A stretch of DNA of 64,000 nucleotides from contig CAJNDS010001112.1 of the NCBI GenBank assembly GCA_905221605.1, forward strand, positions 932,472 to 996,471. Direction: 5' to 3'. Positions within the stretch are counted from its first letter, which is position 1; each line of letters starts with the position of its first letter. Shown in pieces: positions 35,871 through 46,251 of the stretch. The position numbers and the translations under genes are program-made. The notes beneath the pieces are model-generated. The model ran no database searches, was not told the origin of the DNA, and saw only the letters and a program-made list of their open reading frames with translations. This DNA comes from Symbiodinium natans. Lineage: Eukaryota; Sar; Dinophyceae; Suessiales; Symbiodiniaceae.

Positions 35871-37400
35871 TCACTCGTTGTGTGCTAGCTGCTGTAGCAA
35901 AACGCACTGCCAATCGAGGAGCGTGTTGTAGACAAACTCCTTCGTGGCCTTGCTGGCCGTAACAAATTCGTCGAGAAAAACCCTAATGGCCTTCTGAAAA
36001 TCGGTCTTCTCAAGTTCCCGCAGATTGAGAGCCTCGTGACAGAGGTCTGGAGATACTGCAGCGCTGGAGTCAGGAACAGGCTGCAGAGGGCCAGGAAGGC
36101 GACAGGAAGGAAGTTGTTTGAAGTCCCTGGCACCGCCAGAGGTTCGTTGAAGCGCCGCTTGCTTTTTCTCGACAGCCCTGATCTCCTCTATCAGGACCGG
36201 CTTGGCAGCAGCAATGAGCGCCCAGCCACAGGTAGGACTGTCGTGCGACACATGTCTGAGAAGCCTGGAGCGGGACCAGAACTTGCATAGACAAACCCTG
36301 CACGTGTCGGCAGCGGTGTATCGCTCAACAAGTGGGCGGAGGTTGTGCTTAGCAAACCGGTGAGCCCTTACAGCGTGCACGCATGTGAAGCTGGCTTCAC
36401 ATTGGCCACAAGCAAATGGTTGCTCGTTGCAGTCTTTGTCTGCATCTGGTGCCCTCGCGGGATCGTTCTGGGCAACAAGGTAGGCCCGATAGTTCTTTTG
36501 TCCAACGACCATGAAGCCTTTCCTTATGGCAGCACGGAACCTACGCAAGCCTGCGGGACTTGCGTTGTAGACCAGCACAGGCGAATGAGGAAGTTGGGCA
36601 TCAGGAACGAGTGACGCGAGCCAGTTGAGGTCCTCCTGTGCCCGTGAAAGCCAGGCATTCGCACAGATCGCCGCCTCTGCCTGCAGGAGCTCCCAGAGAC
36701 TGCTCTGCTGACCAGCAGCAATGAGGACAAGGTGGCGGAGACGGTCGAAGGCAAGCAGCTCAGTGGGGAGTGGAAAGCCTGTGGCCTGCGCGATCTTGAC
36801 TGACGATGCGTACGTGCTTTCGCCAGTGTGTCGATTTTCCGGCAGCAGTGCTCTGAGGAGGTAGGCAACTCCATGTTCCCAGGCTTGGCTTTCAGCCTTG
36901 GTAAGTCGGCGCCATGTGGAGGCACCATGACTTGCTCTGCTTAAGCCGAGGCTGCGGAGCAGGATGGCTCGCGTGGAGAAGGGGGCATTTTGGTTCCGAA
37001 ACACAGGTTTGGTGAGTGGCCCTACCGCACCCTTGGCATGCGCAACATTGGCTCGTATTGCAGGCATCGCAACCCCCTTTGCTGTGAGAACCGTGCCGAG
37101 ATGTTTGTAGTGAAGCACACAGCGCAAACTGTGCTGCCCATCCAGGGCATGGAAAGCGGCCCTTCCAGCTCCCTCCTTGAAACAAGCTTGTTTTGCTGCG
37201 CGCGATCCAGGACCTTGGAAGCAAGTCAGCGCCTCAGTTTTACCAGCATCGTAATTCGGGCGCATCGCCCTCTTGACACATTCCTCGCGCAGGATTCGTG
37301 CGGAGTCAGCAACAGTTTGAACAAGACTGCTGTTACTACCTGCAGTGAGTGGAACAGCTATATCGTCCGCCCAAGTGGGCAGGGGACATTCTTGTCCAAC
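35871..37400 (-). CDS. LINE ORF2: RT palm/thumb and zinc finger (3' part)
   Basis: Continues the ORF2 frame after the stop. Right after the TAA comes CPLPTWADDIAVP, the catalytic RT motif C as WADD. Then RT thumb sequence (KHLGTVLTAKG; RAILLRSLGLSRASHG) and two Cys/His clusters, CGQCEASFTCVHAVRAHRF and CRVCLCKFWSRSRLLRHVSH, probably nucleic-acid-binding fingers. The first Met after the stop is at 37265, downstream of WADD. So without read-through neither piece alone would be an active RT. Confidence 0.7.
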   Translation of the reverse strand, partial: VGQECPLPTWADDIAVPLTAGSNSSLVQTVADSARILREECVKRAMRPNYDAGKTEALTCFQGPGSRAAKQACFKEGAGRAAFHALDGQHSLRCVLHYKHLGTVLTAKGVAMPAIRANVAHAKGAVGPLTKPVFRNQNAPFSTRAILLRSLGLSRASHGASTWRRLTKAESQAWEHGVAYLLRALLPENRHTGESTYASSVKIAQATGFPLPTELLAFDRLRHLVLIAAGQQSSLWELLQAEAAICANAWLSRAQEDLNWLASLVPDAQLPHSPVLVYNASPAGLRRFRAAIRKGFMVVGQKNYRAYLVAQNDPARAPDADKDCNEQPFACGQCEASFTCVHAVRAHRFAKHNLRPLVERYTAADTCRVCLCKFWSRSRLLRHVSHDSPTCGWALIAAAKPVLIEEIRAVEKKQAALQRTSGGARDFKQLPSCRLPGPLQPVPDSSAAVSPDLCHEALNLRELEKTDFQKAIRVFLDEFVTASKATKEFVYNTLLDWQCVLLQQLAHNE

Positions 37401-40400
37401 TTACTGAAGCCTGCCCCTTACCTCTTTCAAAAGGTTGCTAGCAGCCAACGCGAACAACACGTCGGCTATTGCGTCGCCGGGTCGGCTTCCTGCGTGAGTG
37501 CACGTAAGCTTGTCTGAACCCGACATCGTAAAATATGTGCCAGAGAGTATGGTCTGGATGATGCGTTGCGTGTGCCTGGGAGCAGTGGCAAGGAGGTGTG
37601 CGTTTTGCGCGTAGTGCATAACCTCGTGCAGGGCAGCTGGCGGAACTCGTAACCGGTGCAGCACCCATGAGATGGAGCGGTCAGAAGGAGGGACATCTTC
37701 AGTGCTCTCGCGGTCGGTGGCGTGGTGCCCCCAGAAGGATTCACGAAGTAGCCTGTAGCAGGCAGCACTGAGGTCGAGGAGGATGACAGCACAAGGCTGC
37801 CCTCTCAGTTCTGCAAGTCGTCGCCAGGTGGCAAGGTAGTGGTGAAGGGCAACAGCTGAGGATTTGGGCCTGCATCCCTGCTGTAGCTGGTGAGAGTCTT
37901 CAGCAAGCACCTGACAGAGGTCCTTTCTTACGAGCCGGTGAAAGAACTTAGCAGCAGGATCAAAGAGCGCAATGCTTCTATAGTTGTTTGCGTCAGCAGG
38001 GCTACCTTTTTGTTTGAAAAAGGCGGAAAGCTGACAGCCGGCATATTGTATTGGCTTGCAGAGCCTGATGTGCGCCTTGAGGTATATGGGGAGCAGCGTT
38101 TTGGCTGCTTGCGCAGGACAGCTGCGCCAAATCGCTGCAGGCACGCCGGAAGGACCAGGAGCTTTGCCATCCGCAGCCTCTCGGATGACCCTTTCGAGCT
38201 CAAGGAGGGTGGGCAGGCGCGCAAGTTCGTAGCAATCGGCAGTATCCGTTTGAACGGAAGGTTGCCTGCCACAAAGTTCTTCAGGCTTGGCTAAACAGCC
38301 TCCTTCCTGTTCGGCAAAAACTTTTCTGTGTGTTTCCTGCCTCCTTTCGAAAGTGTCGGCTGGGAGCCCTGCTTCGTCCTTAAGGCAACGGGGAGGCCCT
38401 CTTGCCTTGTGAACAGTCTTGCCGGCAGGCCTGAAGACTTTGAGAGCGGCAAAAAGCTGTTTGGTGTCAGATTGATTTGCGGCATGTTCGAACTTTGCAG
38501 CAAGCCCATTTAGGTACTGAACTTTATCATCCTTCAGCATCCATTTCAACCATTTGCCCCACTCCGCAATGTGCCAGGCCCCATGGGAAATGCGTTGCTG
38601 AAGTGCATCAACTTGTTCTTGCCACCTGCTGACCTTGGCCTCAAGCTGGCTTACCTTGCGCGCTCCTTGCCAATTCCGAAAGCAAATGAGCTTGAGGAGG
38701 AAATTGCGCTGCTGCTTATCTCGGGCGACTTGTCTGCGGTACCATCGCCGCTGGTGTACTGCGTGCCATGTCTGTTCTGAGACGTATGGCTTGCGCTGCA
38801 TTTTGGGCCGACGAACAGAGAAGCCATCGCGAATCTCAGAGTCCACCCTGTGCACATGTTCATGTATGTTGGTGCTCCAGGGTATCCGTGCAGCATGCTG
38901 GAGGATTTCATCAACTCCTACCCTGGACGTGCGGACTTCAGCAACGGTCCTGCAAGGAACGCGGGGGAAAGGAGGCCTCGGTCGATCCTGCGTCTTGGTG
39001 TTCAGTTGGACAAGCACCGAGGTGGCAGTGTGGTCATCGGCAACACCACAACTGAAGTCAGGATGCATAGCTACGGAGCTGGTCTGTGATCTGAGGCTTT
39101 GTGGCACTGCAACATAGTCGATCCGGTGCTTGTATCCGGCAGTAGACGTCCAGGTGGCGACGTCATCATCCCTATTGTTGCTCTGTCCATGTGTCCCTTG
39201 AAAGGAGCTGGGAAGGTAGAGGGAGTTCCTAGAGCAAAAGCTCCTTAGGAGCTGACCTCCTAACGTTTCTGCCTCTGCGGCATGCGGTCCAGTGGTGTTG
39301 TCGGTGAACTCCCCAACTCTGGCGTTGGCGTCGAAGAGGCAAAAAAGCGGAAGCTCGGGACAACTGCGAGCCTGAAGCAGGTCTTGCGTGCATTGCCACC
39401 AGTGTTCAATCTCTGCGTGCGGTCTTCCAGAGTGTGGAGCGTGTCCTACAAGGAGGTAACCTGACCAGATCTTATTTTTCAGGCGTGCAAGGAGGTGCCT
39501 ATGAGAGGTGTGGAGCACGACAAGGTCAGCACTACAAACCGGACCAAGGGGTCCATCCCTAGCAACCCAAAGGGCACAACCGCCTTCACCATTTTCTGCT
39601 GCACTATTGCAGTATACCACATGTTGGTTCTGGCCCTGAGAAGCCTGCTTATGCCTGGTCTCTTGCAACCCGAGAAACGTTATGTTGTCCCGTAGCATCA
39701 GGGCTTGAAGGAGCGGCCCTTTATCTTTCAGTGTCTGGACATTGTATGTGGCGAAACTGGCATCAACGGCACTTTCGCGCGAGGCAGAATGCTTTTGGGG
39801 AAGCGGGACAAGTTGTGGTCTGGCTGAATCTGCAGCTTCGTAAGTGCCTGCGGCTAGTTGCTCAAGCTCCGGAAGCGAGGGGTTAGGGTGCAGGAGTCTC
39901 CAGGCCCAGGGAAGCATCTTGTGCTGAAGGAGACTCCAGATCTGAGGAGGCAGGCCGGTGCCTGTGCCAGTGCGTCTTGCGTGGTTGGCCAGGCGGTCTG
40001 CGGCCTCGTTGAAAACGTTGCCGCAATGTCCCTTTGTCCAGTGGATACTGGTGTGCGCACCTTTGGCTTCAAGCATTTGAAAGACAACACGCAGAAGAAG
40101 GCCTATCGTGCAGTCCTCGCCAGTGCCGGGCGGCGCGCTTTCACCTCTTGCAGCAGTAGCAACAGCATTGCAATCCGTCCAGATCTGAATGTGGATATTG
40201 CTTGGGACGCTTAAGGCCCAGAGCCCGGCAAGGAGGACTGGCGCTATTTCAGGCTCAATGTTGGATATGTCTGACTTACTGCAGAGATGTCGATCAAAGA
40301 AACAGGCAAGCGTGCCCCACGCGCACGCAGCAAATTGGGTCTGCAGTCCAGGGGCAGCCTCGGCTAGTATCAGTGCCCATCCTGGAGCTTGCTGAGATTT

Positions 40401-43400
40401 GTGCGAACCATCCGTGAAAATGTTAAAGCTGCTGCCGGCGCGGGCGAACGGAGGGCATCCAGACATGCATCCCGGAAGTGCGCATGGTGGCTGACTCTGC
40501 CAAAAGCTATCCCACCCCTCCGCGACCTTCCACAGCAGGCGACGAATCACACAAAGATCCTGATTCAGGCTGGGGGCAGGGACAAGTTCAGTGAGCCTGA
40601 TTGTGGCTTCAGGCCCATGTGTGTTCTTATTACGGTCAATGGGAGTAAGGTCAACTGCATTAGAAGGCCAAGCTGGGGGCGACGAGGAAACGCCCCTGTC
40701 AGGCACTGTGGCATGACCTGGAACTGAAACTGAGACAATGTGCACAGGTTCGCCACTTGAGAGCGATATGCCTGGGGCCTCTGCGCCTGGCAGACCTGGG
40801 ACCTTGTGCACCTGTTTGCCACTCAGAGCCCATGCGCCTGGGACTTTATGCACCTGTTCGCCACTGAGGCGGCATGCGCCTGGGGCCTCGGGCCATGTGC
40901 CTGGGGCCTCGTCTGGAACCTTGTGCACCTGTTCGCAATTCGGTAGCGATGCACCTTGGACCTTATGCACCTGTTCGCAACTCAGCGATGCGCCTGGGGC
41001 CTCGTGCACCTGCTCGCCTGCGCCTGGGACATGCTCCAAGGGTCCGATGCCCTGAGCTGCGACCGAGAGAAATGCACCTGTTGGCAGACCTGCTTCACCT
41101 GGCACGCCTGGGACATGCTCCAAGGGTCCGATGCCCTGAGCTGCGACGGGGGGGAATGCACCTGTTGGCGGACCTGCTTTACCTGGCAAACCTGGGACAT
41201 GCTCCAAGGGTCCGATGCCCTGAGCAGCGACCGGGAAGAGTGCACCTTTTGGCAGACCTGCTTCACCTGGCACGCCTGGGACATGCTCCAAGAAGGGTCC
41301 GATGCCCTGAGCTGCGATCGGGGGGAGTGCACCTGTTGGCAGACCTGCTTCACCTGGCACGCCTGGGACATGCTCCAAGGGTCCGATGCCCTGAGCTGCG
41401 ACCGGGAAGAGTGCACCTGTTGGCAGACCTGCTTCACCTGGCACGCCTGGGACATGCTGCAAGGGTTCGATGCCCTGAGCTGCGACCGAGAGGAATGCAC
41501 CAGTTGGCAGACCTGCTTCACCTGGCACGCCTGGGACTTGCTCCTTGGGTCCGATGCCCTGAGCTGCGATGGGGGGGAATGCACCTGTTGGTGGACCTGC
41601 TTCACCTGGCAAACCTGGGACATGCTCCAAGAATCCGATGCCCTGAGCTGCGACCGAGAGAAATGCACCTGTTGGCGGACCTGCTTCACCTGGCACGCCT
41701 GGGACATGCTCCAAGGGTCCGATGCCCTGAGCTGCAACCGGGAAGAGTGCACCTGTTGGCAGACCTGCTTCACCTGGCACGCCTGGGACATGCTCCAAGG
41801 GCCCGATGCCCTGAGCTGCGACTGGGGGGAATGCACCAGTTGGCAGACCTGCTTTGCCTGGCACGCCTGGGACATGCTCCAAGGGTCCGATGCCCTGAGC
41901 AGCGACGGGGGGGAATGCACCTGTTGGCGGACCTGCTTCACCTGGCAATTCTGGAGCCTTGTGCATCTGTTTGCCACTCAGGCGCGACGCAACCTCTGAA
42001 CCTGCAACCTTGTGCACCTGTTCGGCACTCGGGGGCGATGCGCCTGGGACCTTATGCACCTGTTCTCCGCTCAGCGAAAATTCACCTGGCGCCTCTCGCG
42101 CCTGTTCGCCACGCAGGGGGGATGCGCCTGCAACCTCTGAACATGGCGAGCCTGGGACCTTGTGCACCTGTTCGCCGCTTGGGGGCGAAGCAACCTCCAA
42201 ACCTGGCAGACCTGGAACCTTGTGCACCTGTTCGCCACTCAAGGGCGACGCGCCTGGAGCCTTGTACACCTGTTCGCCACTCACAAGCAGAGTACCAGGG
42301 GCCTCGTGCACCTGTTCGCCACTCGAAGCAGCTTTGCGCGCCTGTTCGTCAACTGGGGACGATGCGCCTGGGACCTTGTGCACCTGTTTGCCACTGAGGG
42401 GTGATGCGTGTGGGGCCTCGTGCACCTGTTCGCCACTCAGGGGCGATGCACCTGCGGTCTCGTGGAGCTGTTCAACTGGAGCCTTTGAAACCTGCATGTC
42501 ACAAGGGGGCAATGCACCTGGGACGTCTGGGCCTGCGGAACAACCTGGCAGCCTGTGTGTCTTGCGCGCAAGCGCTGCACCAAGGACCCGGGAACCTAGG
42601 GCCTCGCGCACTTGTTCGCCACTCAAGGCGATGCGTGTGGGGCTTCCCGTCCTGGACGACCTGGAACTTTGTGCACCTGTTCGCCATTTAGACCTTGGGT
42701 CTTTGGACCACGAGCGCAACTCACGGGCGACGCATCTAGGAATGTTGGCAGAGGCTTCGGCTGAAGCAACGAGGCGCACGCTGGCAGCATGGTTGCCGGT
42801 AGGCCTGCGTATTGTTTTAAGGTCCTTAGGGGAGGGAACCCAAAGGGAGGGAGGAGGGGACCTAGAGGCAGATTGCAGGACAGTCCTGGCGAGGCTTGAC
42901 AGGGAACCCTCCTCAGGCCAGGATTGGGAGTCATGCCAATGGCTGGGCCAAGTCAATGATGCCTGCGCAGGGCGCGATGTCTGGGCGCCAGCATGGCCGA
43001 CATTGGGATGTGAAATGTTAGGAGCCCACTCAGCATGGGGCCCAGGCTTAGGCAAACAATGCAGGAACTTCCTCATTATACTCAGAACATGTCTGCGGTA
43101 CTCGAGTAGACCTTCACCCTGTACTGCTTCTACAAAACTGACCTTCCTCGGCAACAAGGCGCCGAATGTACAAAGGCAAGAAAGAGACTGTACACGAGAG
43201 CTTACTGCAGCCTCACTAACAGCATCGACGTAGGCGAGCTGGGGGCTGTAGTTGTCTTCAGTGTATCTGGGCACCGGCCAATCCGCTATGCGTTCATCAC
43301 TCCAGCTGTGGGTGCCACATAGGACATCACACCGCATTTGAGTGGCCAGTAGCCTTGCGCGTAGCACGTCCACATAGTCGTCCTCGAGACAAACACTATG

Positions 43401-43438
43401 GGCGGCAAGTAGCCTGAGGGGTCCCGACCGGCTCGTCC
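37401..43438 (-). CDS. LINE ORF2: RNase H, endonuclease, RT (5' part)
   Basis: Open in the -1 frame relative to ORF1, overlapping its end; the first Met after ORF1 is at 43337. From N to C: a unique segment (HSVCLEDDYVDVLRARLLAT), a repeat region (40738-42690), RNase H at about 39975-40435 (FTDGSHKS; EPEIAPVL; IWTDCNAVA; HWTKGHCGNVFNEAADRLA, the D-E-D-H/D set), an AP-like endonuclease at about 39000-39760 (TYNVQTL; LQETRH; DANARVG; RIDYVAVP; DDHTATSVL) and RT motifs (FFKQKGSPADANNYRSIALF at about 38 kb; ILLDLSAACY at about 37.77 kb). It ends at a TAA (37401-37403). The downstream ORF is in the same frame, so this is a single nonsense change. The domain order RNase H before endonuclease is unusual for LINEs. 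Confidence 0.75.
40738..42690 (-). repeat. 42-bp repeat family flanking the 84-bp array
   Basis: On both sides of the 84-bp array, degenerate units of about 42 bp encode SGEQVHKVPGASPL-like text (ORF2 sense). The landmark is CACCTGTTCGCCACTC on the plus strand. Units vary from 36 to 60 bp, always in frame. Confidence 0.75.
41027..41960 (-). repeat. 84-bp tandem repeat inside LINE ORF2
   Basis: About 11 copies of an 84-bp unit (GGGACATGCTCCAAGGGTCC is one landmark on the plus strand) encode on the minus strand a 28-residue Gly/Pro-rich repeat such as GVPGEAGLPTGAFPPVAAQG. The unit length is a multiple of three, so several frames on both strands stay open. One copy carries a 3-bp insertion. 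Confidence 0.85.
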
Positions 43439-45016
43439 TCAGGCCTTTTGAAAATTCTGGGCACGGGCAGCTGCAGCAGCATTCTCTGTCGATTGTGATG
43501 CGGTAGCTCCAGGCTGTGCTGGTTTCTGCGTCTCTGGCGAATCTACAGTCAGATCCACAATACCTTCTCCAGTACGCTTGGATCCTCGTCGCGGCGTGCG
43601 CTCCCGCACCATCGCTCCAGCTTCTGCTGCATCCTTGACTTCCTGGAGGGCTGCCTGCAGTCGCTGATGGCTTTGAGCAAGTTCTGCTCTGCGGGCCATT
43701 GCCTTTGCATCTGTTTCTGCAGCAGCTGCGATTGTCATGTCCTGGTCGGAGATCTCCTCCTCCGAGCCACCCTCCTCGTTCTTGCTGTGGTTCTTGTTGT
43801 GGGCAGCAGCTTCGAGCTCTCTCGATGCTTCTACCAACTGCGTAGTCCATTCTTGCTCCCTCTGATCCATATCTGTCAGAGCTTGTTCTCGCTGCGCAAA
43901 TTGCAAGGTCAGTGTCTCCATAAGTTCTTGAGTGTAGGTACACCAAGAGGATTCGAAACAGGCTCGCTCTTGTTGCAGGTCGGCCAGCTGTCTGCGAGCC
44001 TCTCCTCGCTTGCTGACTAGCTTGTGTAGATACTTCGCGTCTTTCTGTGCCGAAGCCTTTTCGACTTGCAAAACCATGCTTCGCAGGTTTTCCGGCAACT
44101 CTTCTTTGTTGACGTGCTGGATCAGTGCTTGAAGCAGCCTCTTGTCCTCCGTAGGAGCAGCGGGTTGGCTTGACGCTCCTGCTTCCTTGGGGCTCGCAAA
44201 CTCTTTGGCTTGCGGTGGACGAGGGAGTTGTTGAACCTTTGGCGCAGTCTGCTCCTCTGCAAATCTGCCTGCTTTGGCCTTGCCCTTGCCCTTCCCTTTG
44301 TCTCCACCAGTCTGAGAATGGTCTTTGGGCTTTCTTGTTCTTGGCGATCTTCTTCTCGGCGAAGTCGTCCTCCAAGCATTCTTCTGCCAGGGAGCTGGTG
44401 GCTGTCCCCATCCATCTCGGGGATCTCTGTCCGTATACGTGGGCGCTGAGCCGCCCCATGGTGCCCCACACCCCGGGCAAAACCATGCCGTAGCTTTGTT
44501 CGTCTGTCCACAACCACATCGCCAGCTTTGTGTGTTGGTCTGTTTGTATGATGCCATCAGCTTTTCGACTTGTTTCGGCAAAGTACTTGCCGAGTGGTGT
44601 TGTCTTAGGAGTCGTATGGCTTCCGTAGTCTGTCCCGGAACAATTGGCGAGAGACCGGTCAGCACTGTACGGAGGTGTGTGCGTGCCACTGTCCGTTTGC
44701 GGCGGGCTCGCCTGTGTGCGGCACTTTCTGGAAGATGTCGCACCGTGTTGACACTCAGTGGCAAACGCCCAAAGTGTGAAAAGCCAGCGCAAGCTTGTTC
44801 GCATAGAACTGGAAAAAGAAACCACGGTATTTGCAGCCACGCAGTTGTTACCAAGGGGGAACAGCTGCAGGTCCTGTCGGCCGGGGCAGCGACAGCAAAA
44901 AACCAGGTCTGAAGTGTCCCTGTCCACCACTCAGATGGCTCACAGGGGTTAGGGTAACTGTGGGCAGAAAAACCAGAGAACTGGCTCGGACGCACGCTAG
45001 TCGCACGGGCGGACAC
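43439..45016 (-). CDS. LINE ORF1 protein
   Basis: A 525-codon ORF. Residues 164-184 read SWRCGCGQTNKATAWFC, then PGCG, a zinc finger close to the RanBP2 type but with C-x-C as the first pair (Cys167, 169, 180, 183). It is followed by a basic, Arg/Lys/Gly-rich segment (205-250), a glutamine/glutamate-rich coiled-coil region (about 315-465) and an acidic patch (EEGGSEEEISDQD). ORF1 proteins of LINEs bind the element RNA. The stop at 43439 overlaps ORF2, which is open through it in the -1 frame. The ATG at 45016 is chosen as the first in the frame; the first 100 residues are not obviously conserved and the true start may be later. Confidence 0.65.
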   Translation of the reverse strand: MSARATSVRPSQFSGFSAHSYPNPCEPSEWWTGTLQTWFFAVAAPADRTCSCSPLVTTAWLQIPWFLFPVLCEQACAGFSHFGRLPLSVNTVRHLPESAAHRRARRKRTVARTHLRTVLTGLSPIVPGQTTEAIRLLRQHHSASTLPKQVEKLMASYKQTNTQSWRCGCGQTNKATAWFCPGCGAPWGGSAPTYTDRDPRDGWGQPPAPWQKNAWRTTSPRRRSPRTRKPKDHSQTGGDKGKGKGKAKAGRFAEEQTAPKVQQLPRPPQAKEFASPKEAGASSQPAAPTEDKRLLQALIQHVNKEELPENLRSMVLQVEKASAQKDAKYLHKLVSKRGEARRQLADLQQERACFESSWCTYTQELMETLTLQFAQREQALTDMDQREQEWTTQLVEASRELEAAAHNKNHSKNEEGGSEEEISDQDMTIAAAAETDAKAMARRAELAQSHQRLQAALQEVKDAAEAGAMVRERTPRRGSKRTGEGIVDLTVDSPETQKPAQPGATASQSTENAAAAARAQNFQKA

Positions 45017-45454
45017 TAGCGGCAGTCGCGGGCAGCAGCCTCGCTTAGGGTTTAGGGTTTAGGGTTTAGGGTTTAGGGTTTAGGGGCCAGGGACCACGAG
45101 CCTGTTTCGGCCCCCGGCGGTCGCCAATCTTCCAACGACTGCTATGTGCTACACAGCTACTCTTCCCCCCAAACCCCAGACCCCAGACCCCAAACCCGAA
45201 CCCTAAACCGAACCTAGAAGCAGCCCAGGTCTTATATACTCCTGCGACAGACATGCCTGAGTATAGGGTTTAGGGTTTAGGGTTTAGGGTGAGATAACAT
45301 CTGAGATGCGGTCGGAAAATCATGCCAGTACATGATCTGGGAGCCAGCAGCCAGGTTCATGGGCTTACTCATAAGTACCCATGAACCTCCAAGTAGCCCT
45401 AAACCCCAAACCCAAAACCCTAAACCCTAAACCCTAAACCCTAAACCCGAAACC

Positions 45455-45545
45455 CACAACTGGTCCAGCCTTCAGTCGCGCTAACTTCTCTTGCACCCTC
45501 AGCTCGATCAACATGTGCCGCACGTCTGCGCCACTCACCTAAGTT
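45455..45545 (-). CDS. Unrecognised gene, exon (SGADVRHMLIEL)
   Basis: After CTTAG, reads SGADVRHMLIELRVQEKLAR, LKAGPVV. It is the last exon seen before the LINE; the gene's 3' end is unknown and may have been separated by the LINE. Confidence 0.45.
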
Positions 45546-45724
45546 TAGGGTTTAGGGTGTAGGGTTTAGGGCTAGAGCCAGTTTAGGGTTTAGGGGTTCA
45601 GGGTTTAGGGCTAGAGTTAGGAGTAGCTTAGGAATAAAACAGGGCACCCTTTTTGGTTTAAAGGGGCGTAGAAGGGAACCTAAACCCTAAACAGCAAAGG
45701 GGAAAAGGGCAACTACCCTGGGTC

Positions 45725-45832
45725 CGGGTCACTGGCGAGGCAGTTGTGGCCACGCGCATGATGGATTGGGTTCGGTCAATCCGGTAGCTCAGAAAGCCAA
45801 AGCTCACGAAGGACCAGAAAAAGGCAATGGTC
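45725..45832 (-). CDS. Unrecognised gene, membrane exon part 2
   Basis: Starts after CCAAGCCAG at 45832: TIAFFWSFVSFGFLSYRIDR, TQSIMRVATTASPVT. It completes the transmembrane segment begun in the previous exon. The 3' end adjoins degraded FB4 sequence. Confidence 0.55.
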
Positions 45833-45837
45833 CTGGC

Positions 45838-45986
45838 TTGGGGGGTTCCCCCTTATACTAACAGCTCCCAAACCGGGATTATAATTGGGGGGCGAGGGGG
45901 GGGGGGTACTCTAACAACCTTAAACCCTATACCCTAAACCCTAAACTCTATGAAGGACTGTCAGCTAATATGGGGGAACATCCCAA
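45838..45986. mobile_element. FB3 element as intron
   Basis: Ends TTGGGG...GTTCCCC and GGGGGAACATCCCAA with a telomeric tract inside (45921-45950). The perfect 8-bp duplication GTCCTGGC lies at 45830-45837 and 45987-45994. The element makes up intron 45833-45989 (GA donor, AG acceptor) of the minus-strand gene. Confidence 0.7.
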
Positions 45987-45989
45987 GTC

Positions 45990-46075
45990 CTGGCCATCTC
46001 GTGGAACATCACGAAAAAAGCCACGGCCCTTTGAAGGGAGGCGATTCGACTTTCCTTGGCTGACTGCTGAACCCC
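45990..46075 (-). CDS. Unrecognised gene, membrane exon part 1
   Basis: Reads AKESRIASLQRAVAFFVMFH, EMA plus AG, and ends at a GA donor (ATGGCCAG|GAC). Joined to the next exon it gives FFVMFHEMARTIAFFWSFVS, a membrane segment. Confidence 0.55.
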
Positions 46076-46251
46076 TCCTAAAAGATGAACTTTTAGGCTC
46101 CTTTATAGTAGTTTCTTCAACAAACCCGAAGGCTAAATTCCTAAGAGCCCCCTAAACCCTAAACCCTAAACCCTAAACCCTGAACCCTAAACCCTGAACC
46201 CTAAACCCTAAACCCTGAACCCTAAACCCTAAACCCTAGGCCCCAAGCTTC

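Larger units (their letters stand above)
35790..45045 (-). mobile_element. LINE-type retrotransposon
   Basis: A non-LTR element on the minus strand with ORF1 (43439-45016) and ORF2 (to 35871). Order: zinc-finger ORF1, variable repeat region, RNase H, AP-type endonuclease, reverse transcriptase, C2H2-like finger. No poly-A tail is visible. The 5' side meets TTTAGGG repeats at 45046 and the 3' side meets them at about 35750-35785. It is almost intact, with one in-frame stop in ORF2. No target duplication could be made out because both flanks are telomeric repeat. Confidence 0.8.

Noticed and set aside
40874-42397. Plus-strand open frame of about 507 codons (Leu/Arg/Cys-rich)
   Set aside because: It is the antisense of the LINE linker repeats. 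Units of 84 and 42 bp keep many frames open, and the minus-strand frame is continuous with RNase H, endonuclease and RT.
43442-44930. The first ~490 codons of the long minus-strand frame
   Set aside because: They overlap ORF1 out of frame and are low-complexity shadow text. ORF2 was taken to start after ORF1 ends.
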